From assembly GCA_025267735.1 (NCBI GenBank), contig CM046309.1:57046319-57110318 (forward strand): 64,000 nt of DNA, written 5' to 3'. A model generated the notes under the pieces. It was given only the letters and a program-made list of their open reading frames with translations. It had not been told where the DNA came from and ran no database searches. Made by a program: the position numbers and the translations under genes. The stretch is from Mactra quadrangularis. Taxonomy: Eukaryota > Mollusca > Bivalvia > Venerida > Mactridae. Positions 36,982 to 47,827 of this stretch are shown piece after piece. How positions within the stretch are numbered: position 1 is the first letter of the stretch; each line of letters opens with the position of its first letter.

Positions 36982-38965
36982 CAAGAGCTCCGCTGGGCGG
37001 GGCATTATACGCCCGTGTGCAGTCCATGCTGTGTTCTATCTCATATGAAGTCCCTGTGACCTTGATAAATGACCCCTGGATATCAGAATAGGTCCCATCC
37101 TTAACTGGAGGGCTATCCTAAGCAAAGATTTTGAGAACCTAGGTACAGCCATGGTTGCGTTATCACCGGCACAAAGTTTTCCCATACAAACTTCCAGTGA
37201 CCTTGCCCTGGGGCCTCAGAACCAAAAGTTCTCACCTTTGACCCAAAGAGTATTGGTACATAAAATTTGGTGATATAAGATTCAGTTAGTTGTTGGACAA
37301 GGTTTTTCCTCATGATTTCCTTGTGACTGTGACTTTGACCAGGGGCCTAAAACAAAAGGGGCATATGCTAGACATTTAGGCTACCCTTGAATAAAATTCG
37401 GTGAACCTAGGTACAATCATTATTGAGTTATTGTCCGGAAAATTTTCAATATAAATTAAGTCCCAGTGACTTTGACTTTAGACCCTAGGGTCTCCAATTC
37501 AAAAGGGAACATCCTCTACCAAAGAGCTGTCAACACATTACTCCTTGACAAATGGGCTGATCCACATAAAATTTGCTTAACCTAGGTACAAGCATTGTTT
37601 AGTTATTGTCCTGACAATGTTTTCCATATGATGCCCCTGTGACCTTGACCTTTGACCCAGGGGCCTCAAAACCAAAAGGGAACATCCTTGACACATGAGC
37701 TACCCTCACATAAAATTTGGTGAACTTATTTCATGTTACTTATTAAATATAGCATTATTTCCATTGTTTGCCATCTTGACTTAATAACATATTGATTGAA
37801 CATTTGAAGTCACTGCTTGGTAATTTGATATCTTCTGGTTGATGGTTTAAACTTGACCCAGGGGCCCCAAAACCAATAGGGAACATCCTTGACACATGGG
37901 CAACTCTCATATGAAATTTGGTGAACCTAGGTGCAGTCACTGTGAAGTTATTACCCGGACAAGGTTTTTCAATATGATGCCCCAGTGACCTTGACCTTTG
38001 ACCCAGGGTCCCCCAAATCCAATAGGGCAAATCCTTGACAAATGGGCTACTCGCACATAAAATTTGGTGAACCTAGGTACATTAGTGGTTCAGGTATTGT
38101 CTGGACAAAGTTTTTCCATATGATGCCTCTGTGACCTTGACCTTTGAACCTGGGGCCCAAAAACCTATAGGTCACATCCTTGACGCAAGGGCTGCCTTCA
38201 CAAGAAATTTTGCGAACCTAGGTACAGTCGATGTTGAGTTATTACCCGGACAAGGTTTTTCAATATGATGCCCCTGTGACCTTGACCTTTGACCCAAGGG
38301 CCCCAAAACCAATAAGGCATACCCTTGACATATGGGCTACTCGCACATGAAATTTGGTGAACCTAGGTACATTGGTGGTTCAGTTATTGTCTGGACAAAG
38401 TTTTTCCATATGATGCCTCTGTGACCTTGACCTTTGAACCTGGGGCCCCAAAACCTATGGGGAACATCCTTGACACAAAGGCTACCTTCACATAAAATTT
38501 TGTGAACCTAGGTACAGTTGTTGAGGAGTTATTGTCCGGACAAGGTTTTTCAATATGATGCCCCTGTGTCCTTGACCTTTGACCCAGGAGCCCCAAAACC
38601 AGTAGGGCATAACCTTGACACAAGGGCTACCCTCACATAATATTTGGTGAACCTAGGTACATTGGTGGTTCAGTTATTGTCCGGACAAGTTTTTCATTGT
38701 TTGCCATTTTGACTTTATTAACATATGGCATATATAGAGATATATGAAAGGGGAAGTAATTCAAAGTCAAATGAACAAAACTGAATTATCTCCACTTTAC
38801 GCACAACTAGGCATCAATGTTTATCATCAGAGGGAGTTTGAAGAAGATTGGCCCAGAAATGAGGGAGGAGTTGTCCGCACAAGGAAGACGGACGGACGGA
38901 CGGACGGACGGACAGACGGACGGACGAGCGGCGCCATAACATAATACGACCCTTCGGGCGTATAA
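36982..38965 (+). mobile_element. dispersed repeat with ~145-bp internal tandem array
   Basis: Starts AAGAGCTCCGCTGGGCGGGG, ATTATACGCCCG and ends CTTCGGGCGTATAAT, giving a short inverted match (ATTATACGCCCG). Inside, from ~37040 to ~38720, about ten units recur; the best preserved ones have starts at 37986, 38132, 38277 and 38422 (spacing 145-146). Each carries GACCTTGACCTTTGACCC, GGGGCCCCAAAACC and GGTGAACCTAGGTAC. The right part ends in an ACGG run (38889-38930). Confidence 0.75.
38889..38930 (+). repeat. ACGG microsatellite
   Basis: Ten or so ACGG units with one ACAG, inside the right end of the dispersed repeat at 36982-38965. Confidence 0.9.
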
Positions 38966-39504
38966 TAATAAAAAAGGAAAACTGTCGTCATCAATATTTC
39001 CGCCGAAATTATTTCCTTTTGGATTAAAAAAACATTATGGCGTCAATGTTTAAAATATAATTAGAGTTCATGAAAATAATTTCTTGATGAAGGCTTCGGC
39101 CAAATATTGATGACAACACAGTTTTTTATTCATTTATTTATTTATTATATATCATATTGGACATAATATTACTTTATAGGAATTCAACACCTCTAAATAT
39201 ACCTGTACTTGCATAAAATTTCTAAAATAAAAAAAATATTCATTTGCATCATTTTATTGATATTGTAAATTGAGTACCTCAGCTTAGTTTTGATAGCTTT
39301 GAGCCAACCCTTCATACAAGAGTATTAAATGTATTTTAAGTATACATGTAATTGTTTCCCATTTTAAGCTGATTAACACACTGAAGTGTTATTTTCTAGA
39401 GAAAAAGCACACTAAAAATATGTAAAAATGAAAAAAGAAATACACCTAAACATATTCATACATTATAACACATAAAATAAAAAATACAGTTTAAAAATGC
39501 AGAA

Positions 39505-39570
39505 TGTAAATGGTATATAAATATACTCAAAAACTTCATAATGTAAAGAAACTTTTGGACCCCACTGTAT
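39505..39570 (-). repeat. right-end fragment of the Tc1/mariner-like MITE
   Basis: GTAAAGAAACTTTTGGACCC and CACTGTA match the right end of 14557-15162; no left end is found. Confidence 0.55.
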
Positions 39571-39699
39571 TCTGTCTGAGTTTGATAAAGATAACATTGT
39601 AGGAACCCACTCATCCACTATGAAGATGTTTGAAGGACATAGTTTAAATAGTTATCACTATGCTGGGTGTGACTTATTACATTAACACAAGTGTAACCC

Positions 39700-39845
39700 G
39701 ATAAAAATCCATGGTCCGAACTGAGATTCAAACCCACAACCTCTTAAGTTGTAAGCAGACATTCTACCATGTCGCCTTAAAAGCTAGCTTTAAGGCAAGA
39801 GAGTACAAGTGCTGTATTATATCTCTGCTACAAAAGATTTGTTGA
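39700..39845 (-). repeat. copy of the tRNA-bearing LTR-like repeat
   Basis: Minus strand: GTAGCAGAGATATAATAC, CTTGTACTC, then a tRNA-like part (GCGACATGGTAGAATGTC, GGGTTTGAATCTCAG) and the end ATTTTTATCGGGTTACA. Same as the repeats at 43769-43911 and 43945-44093, without a PBS-like sequence after it. Confidence 0.65.
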
Positions 39846-40049
39846 ACTCTTTGTCCATTGTGATATCTTCAAGACGTGAAATTCTTCATACTGGAACCAA
39901 CACATCCACTATAGAGATCTTTGAACAGTTCACAAAATCAACTTCTGTCACCACATTTCTGATGAATTCAAGTCTTTCTAAGAAGTCCGAAGTTCATTGA
40001 TAATTTGTATAACAGTTACTATACCTGAAAAATATACATAAGTTTGTTA

Positions 40050-40115
40050 GTTTGTTTGTTTGTTAGGGTTTAACATCCCATCAACACAAAAAAGTATATG
40101 GCGCAGACATAAGTT
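40050..40115 (-). repeat. SINE/LINE 3' tail fragment
   Basis: GTTTGTTTGTTTGTTAGGG then TTTAACATCCCATCAACAC and ATATGGCGCAGAC: a reversed tail of the 17668-17722 type. Confidence 0.6.
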
Positions 40116-41235
40116 TGTATGTAGAAATAAACATATAATATAATTATACAAGCAGTTGACAGTATATGGCTACCAGCACTTTCTGGTATAACCAAAGTCA
40201 CAATAGGCATGCAGTCTTCGAATTTATGGCCAGTCTGTCAAGTGACTTTTAGAAAGTGAGTAGTCCGAAGGTCCACCAACATTTTTCTGTGCCACACGTA
40301 CTTAATACAATATTTCTATGGCCATTCTTCTACCTACCAAAGAATCTAAATCATGAGGGGCAGTTGTCTGACAGATATACATGTATATGCACCAAGTAAC
40401 TGACAGCTAAGTCCTTATATTTAGCCTCTACAGGAACAGTGAGTAGGTTGATTGACCACTGTAATAAAATGTATTGATACAATCTTAAACTTAACCAAAA
40501 AGAAAAGAATCACATACAGTTCACCACTGAAGCAATGTGACCATCTTCTAAAAAATATTACTTTCAACACAAGAAATGATACTAAGAGTTTAAAGGATCT
40601 TGTATCAAATATAGAATTGTATAAACTAGTGCAAAAAATGGAGATGTGTGAAAACAATTCCACTCTGCTTCAAATCGCATTAAGTACTAGTTTAAAAGCA
40701 TTTAATGTTTATCAATGAAATTTAAAAAAAAACTAATTTGCCTATCTACTGACCCTTAGTCAACTGCTTTAGGAAGATGAAACCAGACGCAGAACTCTTT
40801 TTAGACCATCTTAAAGTTAACACAAGATGGCACCATCAGTCCTGAACACATTCAGAAATGTCAAATCATTTAGTTTTCTCTTCCAATTGATCTGTAAAAT
40901 ATAAATGTTTGTTGTCCTTATGTAATTATATCAATTAATCTTCACTTAGTATAAATAATCAGTAGTTACTGAGGACATTTGTTTAGTAAATAAAAGGTTC
41001 AAGGTTTGAATCCCAAAAGAGGCACTATTGATGTCCTTGGGCTAGTGCAAAACATCAACAAGTGAATGCTTCACTTCATCCAGGTGTAAATTGGAAGTGG
41101 AACCTCTGAGGGTGGTATAATTTTGTTGTGCCAGCTACACATAAATGTAATAAAAGACTGGAGGACCCGACTTGTAAGCAGGAAGTTGAAGGTTCAAGCA
41201 CTTTCCTCCTCCTGTTACATTATGAAACCTGTCAA

Positions 41236-41375
41236 AAATCAATGGTCTGAACTGAGATTCGAACCCACAACTTTTCAAGTTGTAAGCGGCCACTCTACCA
41301 CATCGCAATAAAGCTAGCTTAAACTTAACTTAAAGGCAAGGGATTACAAGAGCAGTATCATACCTCTGCTTAAAA
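41236..41375 (-). repeat. copy of the tRNA-bearing LTR-like repeat, decayed end
   Basis: Minus strand AGCAGAGGTATGATAC, GCGATGTGGTAGAGTGGCC, GGGTTCGAATCTCAGTTCAG. The end reads TTTTTGACAGGTTTCA rather than GGGTTACA. Confidence 0.6.
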
Positions 41376-41593
41376 TACTTGCATAGAGCTAACAAAAATA
41401 TAAGATAAGATACAATTTACCTCTGGGGTTTTTATTACTTAATAAGTAACAAAGTCAGCTGAGATGAGGTCAAGATTGTAGGCGACATGATTTTTGTTAA
41501 CCTCCTATAACCAACATCCTGTCTCATCATCCATATGAATAGATAACCATAATCTCTTCTGAAAAAAAATCCCAAGAGGTCAAGATAATGTAG

Positions 41594-41700
41594 CAGCAGT
41601 GGTCCATTGGTAGGATGCTCGCAAGGATAATAATCAAGAGGTCCTGGGTTTGAACCCAACTAGGGGCAGTGCTAATTTCCTTGAGCAAGAAATTTTTAAA
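41594..41700 (+). repeat. tRNA-headed SINE fragment, third family
   Basis: A-box-like GGTCCATTGGTAGG and B-box-like GGGTTTGAACCC, then GCTAATTTCCTTGAGCAAGA. The body motif TTTCCTTRAGCAAGA also follows the head at 63268-63410. Confidence 0.5.
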
Positions 41701-41867
41701 AGACAATATCAATGATTAGGGGTTATCGTTAATTCAATAATTGTAAAAGTGGGTGAACATGTGCAGGGAAACAAATTTTAAGCTGCTTTTTAACTTTTTG
41801 TCACTACAGCCAGATACCGTCAGCTTATTACAGATGTCTGCTGGAATCATAAGTCTATACAGTAAGT

Positions 41868-42178
41868 GGGATAGAATCTAGTTTAGCGGACCCCGCTATT
41901 GCGCATGCTCGGACGTTGCGTTGTTTTCAAATTTTGGACGCCATTTTGTTTTTACCGATGCAGTTTTTTTAATCATTATTTAAATGAATTATTTTAATAA
42001 CTTTTTAAAAATGCTTTTTTGTTATCCATTTTAAATATCGGCGGGGGTGTGGGGGCGGCAGCCCCCATAATAACAGAAAATTAGCCGCATTTATCTTTGC
42101 CCGTCTGCTCATAGAAACAGAACGCTGCGCACGCATATTTATATTTACTTCCGGGATCCGCTAAACTAGATGTGTCCC
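41868..42178. mobile_element. MITE with ATCTAGTTTAGCGGA ends
   Basis: Perfect 15-bp inverted repeats at 41876-41890 and 42157-42171, extended outwards with mismatches to GGGATAG/GTGTCCC. CAGTAAGT flanks it at 41860-41867 and 42179-42186 (8 bp, possibly 9). The core contains GGGGGCGGCAGCCCCC. Confidence 0.8.
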
Positions 42179-42274
42179 CAGTAAGTGTCACAAAGGACCC
42201 TTGATGTCACCAAATAAAATGACTAGTGCATAAATATTATGAATGTAACATAAAAATTAAAAAGAAAATTAGTA

Positions 42275-42519
42275 GGGCTAGAATGCACTTTACCGGTACG
42301 CGCCTACTGTGCATGCGTCATGTTGCATTTTTCATTGAGTTGGTACTGACGGTGACCGTTAAAAGCGGGGGTTCGGGGGCGGCAGCCCCTGATAAAAGAC
42401 AGAAAATATCAAGAAATTAAAATAAAATCGCTTACCTTTCTATTCAAACAGGGTTAGGGTAAGGGTTATATTTCTACTTCCGGTGAATTACTACGTACCG
42501 GTAAAGTGCAGTAGCCCCA
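42275..42519. mobile_element. MITE with TGCACTTTACCGGTACG ends
   Basis: Perfect 17-bp inverted repeats at 42284-42300 and 42494-42510, extended by AGGGCTA/TAGCCCC-type outer bases. The core GGGGGCGGCAGCCCCTGATAA resembles the core of the neighbour at 41868-42178, although the ends differ. Confidence 0.75.
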
Positions 42520-43690
42520 TAAGTAGCTTACACTAAGTTACAGGCTCGGTTGTGATGCTGCATGTATTACATATTAACAACTGATGACAAGTTTCCACTG
42601 GGCAGTTTCTGTCTTATTTGTAAACACAATGGCAAAGTTTCTGGATTCTTACTTCGTCAAATGCATGACTTTACTCAAAGGTAAACATTAAAGACTCACG
42701 CATATTAAAAACAAAATGATCAAACAACATGTAACAGTTGATAAAATAATAAACAATACCTTTAAAACTTGAAAATTTAATAAAAAAAACTTGCAGAAAA
42801 TTTTCCGCGAAAACTCGCGGACTTCCCAAACAAAACAAAGGGATCAGGTTTGAATGTTTTTAAAAATAAAAAAGTTACGAAACTTTCATTATTTTGATCA
42901 AGAATATTCTTAAATAATTAAAGAAATGTCTAGTGATTTTTTATGGTGCAAACATATTTTTTGGTACCGTCAGAAATTATAAAAAAATATAACCGATCCC
43001 CAAAATTCAAATTTATCCGAAATTTTTACCACGTCCGAATATAGTGATACTTTTTAAAAAAGTGTGTGATGCGGTCGGAAAAAAAGTAGTTTACAATTGT
43101 TTTCAAAATAAAGCACTATTATAAAATATTTTCTTTAGTTTTCTGTGATTAAATGTCTTAGTTGTATTTAAATTAAATATAAAATCAATTCAGCTTGCCA
43201 TTATATGGTCAATTTGTAAGTTTGCTTTTTTTGGAACATTTTCATACGCAAAACGTAGTCCCAACTTCGAAATGGTCAGGGGAAATAACTGCAATAAAAG
43301 TTGTTTTATGGTCTGAAGATTACTCTCCCTTGTGTATGCAAAAAAATTGCTGTAGAACTGGTCATTTTTAGTCATTTGAATTGTTGTTTGTATTGAAAAT
43401 CATGCAATATTCTTCAAAAAAACTAAACAAAAATACTTAATTTAACAATTGTTTTGAAAGTAGAAAAGAAAGACAGCAACAAATCTGTACAGTCTTGATA
43501 AATAATTTACATAGATTTGTTTTAATTCAATACCTGCTTAGACAGCCTCCATATAACTTTCAATCTTTTAGGAAAAAGTGCAGGCTTTGGGGAGCTCTGT
43601 TCCACCCAAAATTTGAAACTGTGACGAGGGTCAACTTTGGCAATCTTACTGTATGCTGGCTTTATTAATATACGCTCAGTACATACAGGA
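42520..43690. other. AT-rich, no gene
   Basis: More than 1 kb of AT-rich DNA; no coding, tandem or inverted structure worth naming. Confidence 0.4.
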
Positions 43691-43768
43691 GGTTATAAAC
43701 TGTTATAAACACAGAACAGATAAAACAGAGACTGTAATCTAAACCTTTATTTCAGACAAATATCTAAA

Positions 43769-44093
43769 AATATAGCAGAGGTATACTACGACACTAGTAC
43801 TACCTTGCCTCCAAGCTTGCTTTTATAGCGACATGGTAGAGTGTCCGCTTACGACTCGAGAGATCGTGGGTTCGAATCTCAGTTTAGGCCATGGATTTTT
43901 ATTGGGTTACATTTGGCGCCCAATGAATTCTGTTAAGAAGGGAGTGTACGTATGTAGCAGAGGTATAATACGACACTTGTACTCCTTTGCCTTCAGGCTG
44001 GCTTTTATGGCGACGTGGTAGAGTTTCCCCTTACGACTCAAGAGGTCGTGAGTTCAAATCTCAGTTCAGACCATGGATTTTTATTGGGCTACA
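43769..44093 (+). mobile_element. miniature LTR-like element (LTR, 33-bp interior, LTR)
   Basis: Two direct repeats of about 143-149 bp (43769-43911 and 43945-44093) share AGCAGAGGTATAATACGACAC, the tRNA-like part and an end at GGGTTACA/GGGCTACA. The 33 bases between begin TTTGGCGCCCAATG, like a tRNA-primed binding site one or two bases after the repeat, and end AAGAAGGGAG, a purine tract right before TGTACG. That order is the minimum for an LTR retroelement without genes (TRIM-like). Alternative: a tandem pair of SINE-like units. Confidence 0.5.
43830..43905 (+). repeat. tRNA-like promoter region in the left repeat
   Basis: GCGACATGGTAGAGTGTCC (A-box-like) and GGGTTCGAATCTCAG (B-box-like), ~35 bases apart, as in a tRNA. 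The copy in the right repeat is at 44008-44075. The stems do not form a full cloverleaf. Confidence 0.5.
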
Positions 44094-44388
44094 AAAACAG
44101 TAGAGTACATCATGTCTACCTCATATATCATGTAACATAGAAGCAGTAGTCCAGTGGTAGGATACAAACTGTTTGGAATCAAGAGATCAGGGGTACCAAC
44201 CCGTACATAAGCACTGCCTGCTAAGTTTTTTTTCAACTGAAAAAGTCAAGTAGCAAAGAGTGACGTAAGCAGGCACTGTGAGGTGTTTGAATTTTTATAT
44301 GAAAAATATATGACCTCCATTGGTAAACTTTTAAGAAAGAAAAACGAGGACCCATCGCTCACCAGGTCAGTGAACTGTTTAAAAGTGT

Positions 44389-44510
44389 CATGTTCTATTC
44401 AAAATAAAATTCTAATTAAAAAACCTTACAAAAGGAATAAGTTATCGCAATGTAGCATCTGTCAAATGATACAGGAAATACATTTTTAAAACGGGCTAAG
44501 GATGGTGTTC
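44389..44510. repeat. repeat that flanks the foldback, paralogue at 50599-50730
   Basis: CATGTTCTATTCAAAATAA, AACCTTACAAAAGGAATAAG, ATCGCAATGTAGCAT and ATACATTTTTAA align with 50599-50730. The foldback begins exactly where this alignment reaches GTTCTACG. Confidence 0.6.
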
Positions 44511-44971
44511 TACGGAAGCATAGAGGTGACATGGTCGCTATTTTTTCTAACTCGTTCCCACAACTTACGAGAGGTGATAAAATATTTTCTAACTCGTTCC
44601 CACAACTTATGAGAGGTGATAAAATATTTTCTAACTCGTTCCCACAAGTTAGAGGAGAAAGTATTTTTTTCTAACGTGTTCCTACAACTAACATGAGGTG
44701 ATAAAATATTTTCTAACTCGTTCCCACAGTTAGGAGAGTAGGTAAACTTTTTTCTAACTTGTTCCCACAACTTAGAAGAGTAGGTATTCTAAGTTGTGGG
44801 AACGAGTTAGAAAAAAAATCACCTACTCTTGTAAGTTGTGGGAACGAGTTAGAAAATAATCACCTAATCTCCTTACTTCTGGGAACGAGTTAGAAAATGA
44901 TGTAACACCTCTCGTAAATCGTGGGAACAAGCTATAAAAAATATCGACCATGTCACCTCCATGCTTCCGTA
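44511..44971. mobile_element. foldback element built of inverted tandem repeats
   Basis: The outer termini 44511-44537 and 44945-44971 are inverted with one mismatch (TACGGAAGCAT, GGTGACATGGTCG). The left half has four or five units of TTTTCTAACTCGTTCCCAC plus AACTTA-GAGAGGTGATAAAA; the right half has three in reverse. The whole can fold into a hairpin of about 220 bp. Confidence 0.85.
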
Positions 44972-45245
44972 CTCGTCTGCTATCTGACCTAGAAAATAAT
45001 GTCAACCTATAATTTCACTACAATATGGTTAAAGTCAGTTTGTCTAATCATTTCCCTATCTAAATGGACATTTTAGTAACTGGAATAGCCAAGAGCCAAC
45101 ACACCCTATCAGCAATGCATGCACATGTATAATGAAGATAGTTAAGAAACCATAAAATATAGTACAATTTAATTTATGTGCTTGTTAAGGCGGATCCAGG
45201 ATTTCTAGTTACGGGGGCGGAAAATTCAAATTACGGGGGCAGAAA

Positions 45246-45357
45246 ATATTATTTCGTTTATTCGAAATATTATTTCGATTAAACGAAATAATATTACGTT
45301 TAAACGAAATAATTATTTCGTTTTTTCGAAATAATATTACGTTTAAACGAAATAGTT
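45246..45357. repeat. palindromic TTTCGTTTAAACGAAAT array
   Basis: Repeats of ATTATTTCG, TTTAAACGAAATAATATTACG and variants, each nearly its own reverse complement. It is preceded by GGCGGATCCAGGATTTCTAG and GGGGGCGG/GGGGGCAG runs, a G-run end like the GGATC MITE family. Confidence 0.75.
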
Positions 45358-45656
45358 GTGATAATAAAAAAAGTATTTCAAAATGTCACTTTAGGGGCTC
45401 CGTACATAAATTAATATTATTCATTTTACTTATTTTATACTTAATTTAATATAAGTTATATACATGTCTGTGGATTTATTCTTAGCTTAACAAAACATCT
45501 CCCTCTTTGATTTTTGGCTGTGTTGAAGGTCTGTGTTTTTTCATTGTTGCCGAGCCTTATTTGTTTTCAGACACTTTTTTTAAATCATTCAATGTTGGCT
45601 TCTACGTCAGACTTTTTTCATGCAAACGATAGTATAGAATTATGCGCTTCATGATT

Positions 45657-46012
45657 TTAAAGGTACTAGTTCACAGATTTGTTTACATTTTTCTATATTT
45701 TCAAAATACCTTTCAGTGTCTGTAATTGTGTCAAAACATTTATTCTTAACATTTTAAGACAAACTGACCTATTGGTTGCAAGAAATATACAACAAAAGTA
45801 AAAGAAAATGCACCAAAATTGACTATAGCGTGGCAAACGGGGTAGATATTTACTACACGAAACACCATCATGTGTAGTTGTATGTCAATTTGCACTAAAA
45901 TTGTCATTATGAGAACACTACTTTCCTGCTTCCTAAAACTGTTTCCATACAATTTTGAGAGTTTTAGAAAAAGTTGATATTGAAGTTGAAATCTGTGAAT
46001 GAGTACCTTTAA
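45657..46012. mobile_element. MITE with TTAA at both ends
   Basis: TTAAAGGTACTAGTTCACAG at the left and the inverse of TTAAAGGTACTCATTCACAG at the right (two mismatches over 24). TTAA at both borders would fit a TTAA-target element, but the inner ends are not the CCC of piggyBac. An open frame across it on the minus strand (45746-46174) is a by-product. Confidence 0.7.
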
Positions 46013-47340
46013 GTTTCTAAGTTCTTTATTCGACATGACAGACAGAATTCTGTTTGTTACACACTCAATTTTTGTTTTGCTCATTAAAATTGAATAATTC
46101 AAATAGCGCGTTGGTGAATGTGAAAAACAATGTTTGTATAACTTAATTTCAAAATTAATCAAAATTTGCTGCATTTTACATTATTGTTGAATTGTATTCA
46201 ACTGTTAGTGGCGCATACATTTACCCTGCTGATTTGAATACTCGATATATATTCAATAACGCACGTACATAAATGCCGATTATTTATATCGACCATGAAT
46301 ACAGAAGTACTAAAGTTAGTATCTAAATCAGTGGGGTTAATGAATGCACCACTGACATTTAAATAATACACATGTACATAAGAAGAAAAATGAGCGACAA
46401 CTGAAAATTAAACTATACCTTAGGTCATGCAATACCGGAATTTAGTTAAGCGTTCGCGTGCGCCTAGGTTTTAAAGTCCTCAGTCCAAAGATAAAATGTT
46501 GGTGAAATTTTCTTGAATAATTCCGATGTTCTGGGATTCGATAACGACGATTTCGTTAAAACACTATTCATTTTATAATAAACCATATGTTTCAAGTCAG
46601 TGCTTTAACTAGTCATTTCATAATTTATTCAGACTATTGTGTCATATATTATATTGATGTTTTTTTTTTCATTAACATATATACAATGTAATGTATTGTT
46701 TTTGTCGTAAAAAGTTGTGTTTTCGTTTTCGGTTTGTGTGTTGGTTTTTTAAATAGGTATACCTAGGTTTGCCAAACTTGAGTTGACGCTTAACAAAATT
46801 CCAACTTGGCATGGCCTAACTATATACGTGCAAATGAAAAAAAAAATTTTGGCCTCTGGCGTACTAAGTCACACAATGTACAGCCTGTGCAAAATTTTTC
46901 TTTTGGTCAGAAAAAAATATGACAAATTACTGCATTTGTAATCTCATTTTCATAATAGTAAATTAATTTACACAAATGGTGTTCTTATGGACCCAGCAGT
47001 GCATGCAAATGATTTCGCACAAAGAAGACGCAACATAGTGGCTATGAAGGCTGAATGATACTTTTGAAGTGTCCATATTACGTTCATGCGCTATACAAAT
47101 GAGTATACATGGGTCATTCAAAACAAAGAGGCAAAACAGCGAAGATTACAAGTGGATACCATGAAGAAAAGACCATGAAAGTTTAAACTCATTTTATCTA
47201 TACGGATTAACATTTCTGACGTGTAAGTTATCATTTTTTAAAGTTTTAAAAAGATACTTATAAAATCAGAAAAAAAGGATTTTGTGTTCATGCGCCGGAC
47301 TACTTCTTGCGCGGAGCCAAATCGTCGATAACTGCAATGA
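46013..47340. other. no gene recognised
   Basis: AT-rich intergenic DNA with simple T and A runs. No inverted or tandem structure stood out. Confidence 0.4.
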
Positions 47341-47356
47341 GAAGTAAGTCTAAATA

Positions 47357-47419
47357 CATTCGGAACTCCTCGGTCATTCACTACGAATTATTTATTCAAT
47401 GAATGGTCGAGGTGTTCCG
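47357..47419. mobile_element. 63-bp hairpin insertion with 14-bp direct repeats
   Basis: CATTCGGAACTCCTCGGTCA and its imperfect inverse TGGTCGAGGTGTTCCG form a hairpin. AGTAAGTCTAAATA flanks it exactly at 47343-47356 and 47420-47433. Related to 9614-9678. Confidence 0.75.
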
Positions 47420-47485
47420 AGTAAGTCTAAATATAGAGGCGTTCTATGTAGAAGGATGACGAATGGCTTCATGCATTTATAATGT

Positions 47486-47790
47486 AAACAAGAGGGCCAT
47501 TAGGACCTTTTATCGCTCACTTGAGTACCTTCAACATATAAATCAATCAGAGTAAAATCAAACTTTTGGACCAATTTCCAGGATATTCTAATAGAGTGTC
47601 CACAAGAGTCAGTTTCTATTTTTAATTCCTATGACCTAGATTTTTTTTTCAATATGACTCATGTTCGAACTCATTCGAGCAATTCTGTATACAAGCACCC
47701 TGACAAAGTTTGATGACAATTGGGGCAAAAATGTTACCGCTAGAGTGTTCACTAACAAAAATGGGTAGACAACGCACGACGGACGCAGGA
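47486..47790 (+). repeat. dispersed AAGAGGGCCATTAGG repeat
   Basis: Begins CAAGAGGGCCATTAGGACC, TCGCTCACTTGAGTACC and runs to CGACGGACGCAGGAC. I know this start and end style from many bivalve repeats; the truncated purine-rich end also recalls 38889-38930. Confidence 0.6.
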
Positions 47791-47827
47791 CATTCAACGA
47801 TCCTAGAGTTCACCCTGAGCTCAGCCC

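Noticed and set aside
37113..38623. Minus-strand frames with repeated GFGAPGSKV-like peptides
   Set aside because: Shadow of the 145-bp repeat; interrupted and without a start or splice structure.
36982..38965. CRISPR-like array
   Set aside because: Units are contiguous 145-bp repeats with diverged copies and no unique spacers, in a eukaryotic genome.
39809..40718. Plus-strand frames at 39809-40000 and 40452-40718, and a minus-strand reading in 39830-40010 with a segment that recurs near 39600
   Set aside because: Some frames look protein-like, but there is no consistent exon chain, a stop interrupts the minus-strand reading, and the recurrence may be a DNA repeat.
45746..46174. 142-codon minus-strand frame
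   Set aside because: Lies mostly across the TTAA-ended MITE at 45657-46012; AT-rich composition and no domain.
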